The position numbers and the translations under genes are program-made. A DNA stretch of 64,000 nt from Gloeopeniophorella convolvens (lineage: Eukaryota; Basidiomycota; Agaricomycetes; Russulales). Location: the NCBI GenBank assembly GCA_022496205.1, contig WTXD01000001.1:806001-870000 (forward strand). The letters run 5' to 3'. Below the pieces are notes generated by a model. It was not told where the DNA came from and searched no databases. It worked only from the letters and a program-made list of their open reading frames with translations. Below, piece by piece: positions 57,361-64,000 of this stretch (the stretch's first letter is position 1; each line of letters starts with the position of its first letter).

Positions 57361-60300
57361 ATGTCAAGAGATCCTTCTGTCCCCGAGCCAGATCTATCCG
57401 ACGACGACCAGCAGAATCCTTCAGAGCTATCAAACAGAAAAAGAAGTAGTAGAGGTGAGGGACGACTGTCTCTATGTCCATCGCATACAACTTAGCTGCC
57501 CCAGCCTGCGATCAATGTCGTAAAACCAAAAGCAAGTGTGAGAGATTCAAGGGGGACAACGATCCCTGCAAAAGCTGCTCAGCGGCTGGGATAGGCATGT
57601 CGCTCCCCTATCGTCCATGCGAGGTATCTGATTGTGTGCGTCCTCGATGCTGACAGCCTGCACGTTCTTGGGTACGATGTCTCTCGTCTGACTCGTACGA
57701 CCATCCCTGACAAACAATTCGGCCGCGCAGGTCCGAGCTTCAAGCGCGGACCTCCAAAGGGCTACATTCACGCCATCGAGCAGAGATGGCATCAGGTGGA
57801 GTCGGTCCTGGGCGCAATCCTTGCGTCGACAGATCCACAGGTACAAGCCCTCATCGGCAACATGCGTAGGGATGATCTCGCCCGTGACATCCTTGGCAGA
57901 GTGGACTCTGGGCCTTTCGTAAGTGCTTTATTGGCCCACTTTCTATCGGGCGCCTTCGACGTCAATTCGGGGAAACATATAGGGACCGACGGGGCGTCTC
58001 AACCTGACCTCGGCGATGACAAAGGAAGATTTCTTCGCGTCTATCATGAACGGTGCCGACACACAACATCCTCGTGACCCATCACGACCAAAGCGACAAT
58101 CCCGCATGTCGAGAGAGATAGTCTCTTCGAGTGCGTGACAGTCAAATATTCCCGTTACATCGTTCCTTACAGAGTCCTACTAGACAACTCGATGCTGGTC
58201 ACTCCAACCCTCGAGTGGCAGGATCATCTCTCAAGTTGCTTCGTTCGGACCGATAAGCCCAACATTCCGACAGATGCTTGCCCTTCCACCACGTCTTTCC
58301 AAAGCAGTGGCCAGCCTTTTGCTCAGCGGCGTCGCTTAGACAAGGACTCGGCTACTCCCCCAGATTGGGACAGTTTGTACAAGCTTGATCCGGTCTCTGG
58401 TAAGTGCTATCTCCATGAGCATGAGCACCGGCAACTATGCTTACCGCTCCCGGTTTCGCGCTCAGATCCCGATGAAACGGACGACGCTGCCTCAATAGTT
58501 GGTGAACTGTCGCTCGATGAGAATAAAGAGGTCAGCCCCACATTGCGATACTCAGATGACTTAGGCTATATCACACACCTACAGGTTCGGTACCACGGAC
58601 ACACAAGTGGACTTCACTTGTTGGGCCACGCCGATCGAACGGATGGACGTAAAGTTGGGGGTGTATGGTAAGCGAGGCAAGAGAAGGCAAGAGACTATTC
58701 TGACGAACCCCTGATCGCGGCCTCAGGAACCTACCGATGGCACGTGTCTGGCCACCTGCAGTGAACCAGTTCATTCCCGAGGAGAATGTCGATGTCGTTA
58801 TGCCACCGTTGGACGTGCAGCGCCAATTGCTGGACTTGTACTTCATTTATGTACACCCCGTCTTCCCGGTCATCCACAAGACGCTCTTCTGGAAGGATTT
58901 CGAATACGCGTAAGTGGACAATCCCACACCTGATCAGCCTTCGTGTTAATTCGATGAATGCATAGGCATTCGTCAGTCGTAGTTCGCAAATCCTGAAACA
59001 GAGCCCTGACATCATATGCATCAGGTTCTCAGGTAGTTCCACGAATGAGAGGCCCCACGTTTCGAACCTGCTGCTTCTATCGATGTTCGCGATCGCCGCC
59101 CGGTATGATCAGTCCGATATGCCGCCGCTGGATTTGGGAAACATCTGGGAGGCGGGTCTTGACTACATGGTGCAGGCAAGAGAGGTGCTGAGTATGTCTT
59201 TGAAGTCAACGGCACTCAGAACGTTGCACTAATGATGGAGCAGATCGCGTCTACCACTACTGCAGAGGAACGACCTGTCAAGCACTGTTGCTATTGGGAA
59301 TGCGGGAGTTCGGTATTGGTAAGTCAAGCCACCGTGCATCTAGGGCCCACGAACTCAAAGGTATTTCACAGGTCAGATGGAACATGGGTGGCTGTACACG
59401 GGTAAGGGATACGAGCAATCAGTATAACGTTACTTACGGATCATTTCTCCAGGGATGGCCTTTCGCATGGTACGCCGGTATGTCGTCATCGAGGAGTAGG
59501 ATGCTGAGGGTGGACTATCGCCCAGGCACAAGATCTCGGCCTCCACCGTGATGCGACAAACTGGCAGATGAGCGGCAAGAATATGTTCAGCCCTGAAGAG
59601 CTTCAGGCCAGGAAGCAGATATGGTGGGCGTGTAATCGGGCGGACAAGTGCGTCAAGCCTGGCCTTTATATATGCACAAGTAGGCGCGTGGCTTATCGAA
59701 GGGTCACACAGATATACTGCGATATACATGGGCCGACCTCCTTCCATTTCGGAATTGAACTTCGATACGCCGTTGCCTGAGGTGGCAGTCTCGCACTCAG
59801 ATTTCACGATACGTTCCTGACATGCTTGATGCGGGTGCAGGTTGAAGCGGACGAGCTCTGGGCACCGCACGCTTCAGACCCCGCGGCGCTCAATTTCAAA
59901 CCCGTCCCCAGTCGCGTCATGGCTACCTTCCGGAGAATGACAGTGCTGTGTAGGGGTTTCGTTCTCGAACCTTTTTTTTTTATCTTACAGGCTTGTTCTA
60001 GGCGTCATCACCGGAAACGTGCTCGACAGGATCTATCCTGTCCGCCCACCTTCGCACTCAACGAAGCGCGCCGCCTTGGCAGACCTCGAGGCAAAGCTCG
60101 ATCAATGGTATGCCGAACTTCCCGACTCACTGGCTTTCGACGTCGGCAGCACGCGCACTGTGCCGCCCCCGAATATTTTACTCATGCACGTGACTTACTG
60201 GAACACCGTGCTTCTCCTTCATCGGTGCTTGTGAGCAGTCTTCTTGGACCTCTTCCAGGGCTTTCCTAACTGTGTTCCTACGCTAGTATCCCAAAATGGA

Positions 60301-61325
60301 AAGCGGGACAGTAAGCCCTTCGAGATCGTCGAATTCGTTTGAAATAAACGATTTACCACAGCGGTCGACATTCTTCGAATAGCACCCGGGAGTCGGATGC
60401 AGTAGCTCTGAAGTCATTCGACATCTGCCAATCTGCAGCGTGTCATATTACATCCATTTGTGAGTAACACGCGTCAAGTTTCTTACAAACTTGTCTGAAC
60501 TGGCGGAAGTCGGCGCGTATCAATCAGAATACGGTCTAGGCCGTGGTGCCCTCTTGGTGACCCAGCATCTCTTCTCCGCTGGGTAAGTACTGTCGTTTGA
60601 AGACCCCCGGGTCCGTTTTGACCTATTCCACACAGAATCATGCATGTGGTTACCCGTAAGCTTTTGCACCTCTCGTCCTAGAAAGCAGGGGCTTATTCAA
60701 CATCCCCAGTGACCATGCGACCTTCGAACGTTCAAAGCTCCCTCGCCTTGCAGCAGACCCTATCTTGCTTGAAGGAGATGGGCGTACGTGCTTCTCTCGC
60801 ATGAGCTACGTTGTTGTTCCTAATCTAATTCCATCACAGGTGATGTGGCCCAGCGCTTTCCGTGCCTGGGACCTTCTGAATGGCGCCAAAGTCCACGTCG
60901 ACAACGGCCTCCTCAGCACCAAACTGACCCAACGGCCCAAGCGCCACGCAGACGACGCGTTCGGCTCGGACGCTGTAAGCAGCACGGACCGTCTTCCTTT
61001 TGAACTTGGTCCATCGAACAGGACTGGCGTCGCGGCCCCTCAGGCCGCGACGACTGAAAACCGTCTCCTCGCACACATGCTCGGCATCGACATCCCTGGC
61101 GTAGAACCATCAACGTCGTACCTCCCTGGTTACGAGTGGTGGCCGCGTGATAAGAATCAGCAGCCAACACCGAATAGCTCGCAGCCGGTGTCGCCCTCGC
61201 CAGTGTCGAACCACAGCAGCCCCGCATCGACGATGCCCATTCCGTTCAGCTTTGACCAGACGGGTAACTTTTGGAATGCGCCGCTACTCCAAGACTTGGG
61301 GGTAAGCTTCGGTTCAGGCGTGTAG
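57361..61325 (+). CDS. Fungal-specific Zn(II)2Cys6 transcription factor
   Basis: This nuclear regulator has an N-terminal zinc cluster and a central fungal transcription factor domain. Exon 1 from 57361 (MSRDPSVPEPDLSDDDQQ) is acidic/basic. Exon 2 has CDQCRKTKSKC, then ERFKGDNDPCKSCSAAGI. The sixth cysteine comes from a 15-base exon (57657-57671) encoding ACTFLG, and the next exon gives PSFKRGPPKGYIHAIEQRW, which immediately follows the cluster in this subfamily. The cluster is C-x2-C-x6-C-x9-C-x2-C-x6-C. The regulatory domain contains VMPPLDVQRQLLDLYFIYV, HPVFPVIHKTLFW (about 58800-58910), LLLSMFAIAAR and a GYRMAFRMV-like helix region near 59460. The tail is Ser/Pro-rich and ends in LGVSFGSGV with a TAG at 61323-61325. 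At least twelve introns occur, and the exon structure between 58950 and 60760 is only roughly resolved. Targets are unknown. Confidence 0.85.
57595..57730 (+). other. GC-AG intron, 15-base microexon and following intron
   Basis: Intron 57595-57656 begins GCATGT and ends GACAG. A 15-base exon, CCTGCACGTTCTTGG (57657-57671), follows, then a normal GT-AG intron (57672-57730, GTACGA...GCGCAG). Only this splicing puts the last cysteine of the zinc cluster and the conserved KRGPPKGY in one frame. Confidence 0.75.
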
Positions 61326-61862
61326 TTAGGTACAGACATTTGGCTCGTAGATTAGCTTGTGATGTGCTCGGTGTATTTTAGGCTTGACGGGATTCGATCG
61401 CTATTTAGTGCCTTAGTTCCTTTGATTATCGCTACTCATTCTGCTGTCTATACTGAATCGCTGTGATGTAGGGTCTTGCATACTGCTATCTTTGCTATGT
61501 TGTAATTTACGTATAATGCAGGGAGTCGTGGACAATACTCCGCGTCATTCTAGGTGGACCGGCGGCGCGTCCTGGGCTTGTGCGTTCTGGGACCCCGGTT
61601 GGGTGGCATACAAAAAGTAAAACCCAACCACAGGCTCAACCCGGGGCGATAGTTGAATGTAATTCTACGATAAGGGTTCTGCTTCTGCTCATAGATATGT
61701 GGCTTCCTCTACCGTGGCTGCACAAAGCCACAGGTCTGCACGGGTCCGAATATAAACCGCATAAGGCGATGTATGGCAAAAAAAAAATACTGCGCAGGAA
61801 GTTCAGGGGACGTGAAAGAAGTCTACACCGGGCGCATGCACACACTATCGTGTTACACTACT
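61326..61862. other. Convergent 3' region
   Basis: These 537 bases separate two convergent genes and should hold both 3' untranslated regions. An A-run occurs at about 61780-61788. No RNA gene or coding pattern was seen. Confidence 0.55.
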
Positions 61863-63741
61863 TCATATCGCGTTTGACGTCTTTTCTACCTCGACACGGA
61901 TGCCGCTGATGCAGTTGATATCGGCGGCCTTGTAGTCTTCTACCTCGTCTCCCATATCCCTTGATGCTTTGTGATGGAGCCCATTCAGTTCGACGCTAGT
62001 ATCGTGACCGACGACGCCGAGATCGCTGCCCATTGTACTGAGCATCACACCAGAGTTGATGGTGGCCGGCTTTCCGCCATAGGGGCGAGGCCTGCGTTGA
62101 GAAGCCGCATTCATGCCTGAGCTCGCCGCTGAACGGTGCTGGCTGAATTGAATCCCGAAAGGCATACCCCTCGACCCATGGGAGTTATATGCGTGACCGT
62201 CCGAATGCGCCACAGTTTCGGAACCGCGCTCGCGGAGGTCCAGGATCTCGAGAGGACATGTGAGCAAATGTAAGGCTGTCAAGCGCCATGAAATAACACA
62301 CGAGCCGGCACGCCAGTACAGGGCTCATCATCACACTCAGGGGAATGTTGATTGCGGAGATGACTTGCCGGGGCCTCGAGATGACGATTAGCAAGAGGAC
62401 AACCACGAAGAATCGACTTACTGTAAATAGAAAATGCCATTGATCTATTACTGCCTCAGTGATCTGTCGGATGAGATTTTGGGAAGACTGAGTACGGACC
62501 AGGTTTGCGATGGAGATGAGCAAATAATAAAAGACACCTTCGCGCAAGAAGGTTTGTATGAGCCGGCTACTTGGTCCTCCGTTGCGGCGACGTATATAGA
62601 ATGCCTTGCACACAGTCATGAGGGTGACAATCGTATCGAACCCCAGTGGTGCGATCTGAATGCCTTTAGTGGGTGGGAGTAGGCATAAGAAGCAAAAACT
62701 GACAAAGAAACCTGCGTCCGATTTATCTCAGGTAATACTCGCTTCACGAATAAGATCATTCATACCAAGAAGATGAGCGGAATGAGGCTTCGACATTGGA
62801 AAGCAAGGGCCTTGGGTCTAGAGTTGGGTTAGTGAGTCAAAATTTCCAGCAGTTTGGCGAATACCGACAAAAGGAGGAGTGACAAATGGCAGAACTTAAT
62901 CATGAAGTCAGTGATCTGAGAATGCAGGAAGCTGGAAGAGCTTACCAAGCATCTGCGAAGTGTCGACATACAACTGATAAGCGACCATCCCCCCAAGCGC
63001 GCAGAGAAGGCCAGCCAGAACATATATGTTCCTGTTGAAGAAGGCGTACGTGCGAATCAAAAGCACGGCTGTTCTGAAGTCAGGTCTCTCGCTTGAAGCT
63101 GTAACCACTGGCAACGGACATTCAGAACCAACTTGGTTCCACATCGCCAACGCTACAGGTATCTGGCGTGGATTTGTCACAGCACAACGTGTTCGGGCGA
63201 GGGGGTGCTCACCTTATAGATCCTCTGGCAAGCTTCGAAGCTGTGGTTATTGACAAAAGCGAAGAGCAGGTAGGGCACCACTGAGATGACCCAGTAGCTG
63301 AACGCAAAGATCAGTGGCAAGAACGAATGCATAAACGTTACCGTACCGGCAAAAGAGATATGCCACTTTAACTGGCGTCCAGGATGTCTTCCAAATCTGT
63401 CACACCACGTTTGGGTTGACGGAAGATACAGAGGGGGCCTAAAAGACGCACGTATTGCCACTCCCTAGGCAAGCTGATGATCCAGTCCCACAGTACAACA
63501 GCGTCTAATCGTTGCGAGAGGGAGATCAGCCCGGCCCGGTAGAAGCTGATTGAAGGGCTTACACATTGCTTAAGAATTATCCGCGGTTTAATGGGTCACA
63601 ATCGACGCCGCTTGAGCAATGAGAAACTTACAGCAGAAGTATACCTGCGTTCTAGGCGGAAAGGTCATGATCAAACGCTCCAGATAGTAGGGCGACGTAC
63701 ACAAATATGAAGTGCTGGGCAGTCTCAATAGTATCAGGCAT
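61863..63741 (-). CDS. DUF6533-type multi-pass membrane protein of basidiomycetes
   Basis: This is a seven-helix-like integral membrane protein of a family expanded in mushrooms, with no known function. Clear exons encode AVVLWDWIISLPREWQY (the DUF6533 core, near 63505-63453), YWVISVVPYLLFAFVNN, VLLIRTYAFFNRNIYVLAGLL (about 63080-63020) and LGFDTIVTLMTVCKAFYIRR (about 62640-62580). INIPLSVMMSPVLACRL is then spliced to ILDLRERGSE. A polar tail of about 115 residues ends with a TGA at 61863-61865. The start at 63741 (MPDTIETAQHF) is the best candidate by position. I could not find a splice that joins that exon to AVVLWDW in phase, so the first exon border is unresolved. The final join CRL|ILDLRERG is well supported. 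Confidence 0.72.
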
Positions 63742-64000
63742 GGCACCTTATGTTGAATGTGGGAGAGAAGGAAACCCGAGGGGGGAAAGGCAGAAAAAGT
63801 GACGCATATATGTATGGCGGGCATAACTTCCAGGGTGCGTTTATCAGGTGCGATGGAAGCGATGTGAAGGCAGCCCGTAACGGTTTCTAGAAGAGAAGAG
63901 ATCTCTGTAAGGAGAGAGAGCAGCCTTTTTTGTGAGATGCGTCGATTTGACCGGTCGACATGAGTTAGGCATGGCATCACCCTGGTTAGAAGCTGCCAGC

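Noticed and set aside
63588..63980. 130-codon minus-strand frame as the N terminus of the membrane protein
   Set aside because: Its Cys/Ser/Leu-rich sequence has no DUF6533 features, and its end runs through a GTATAC donor-like site; the ATG at 63741 in another frame fits position better.

Overview
The window looks like nuclear DNA of a filamentous basidiomycete, probably an Agaricomycete of the polypore type. This is an inference from gene content and gene structure, not from a database match. Nearly every gene is cut by short introns of about 50-60 bases. Genes lie close together on both strands. The proteins include two chitin synthases, fungal Zn(II)2Cys6 regulators, a DUF6533-type membrane protein typical of mushrooms, and a fungal Dal5-type transporter. 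I see no transposon, virus, CRISPR array or secondary-metabolite cluster.

Layout, left to right. 1-7.2 kb: the end of an unidentified gene, a candidate small gene, gamma-COP (SEC21) and casein kinase 1. 8.5-22 kb: a division-1 chitin synthase, the phospholipase NTE1, the vacuolar tethering subunit VPS33 and a 73-residue YABBY/HMG-like protein. 22.7-34 kb: an F-box/leucine-rich-repeat protein, the exosome cofactor LRP1/RRP47, a small GSKIP-like protein, a methyltransferase of unknown target, an EEF2KMT/FAM86-type lysine methyltransferase and a Bot1/mS45 mitochondrial ribosomal protein. 34-47.3 kb: a Dal5-type transporter, CCT7, tRNA-Leu(AAG), the ALG9 mannosyltransferase and a class IV chitin synthase. 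47.7-57 kb: a second, identical tRNA-Leu(AAG) in opposite orientation, a divergent Zn2Cys6/bHLH regulator pair, a basic-secretory-protein metalloprotease, the RNA polymerase II CTD phosphatase FCP1 and the PP2A scaffold subunit. 57.4-64 kb: a fungal-specific transcription factor and a DUF6533-type membrane protein.

Most genes are housekeeping functions: secretory traffic (SEC21, VPS33, ALG9), cell wall (two chitin synthases), lipid turnover (NTE1), protein folding (CCT7), RNA processing (LRP1) and phosphatase control (FCP1, PP2A-A). They do not form one pathway. I did not find a clearly new multi-gene system. The points most worth a second look are a 15-base microexon behind a GC-AG intron that completes a zinc cluster, a C-terminal CaaX box and an extreme GC3 block in the F-box/LRR gene, the inverted pair of identical tRNAs, and a shared regulator promoter rich in CGG triplets. 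Gene ends were set by reading splice sites and family conservation by eye, so internal exon borders are less certain than the outer limits unless stated.
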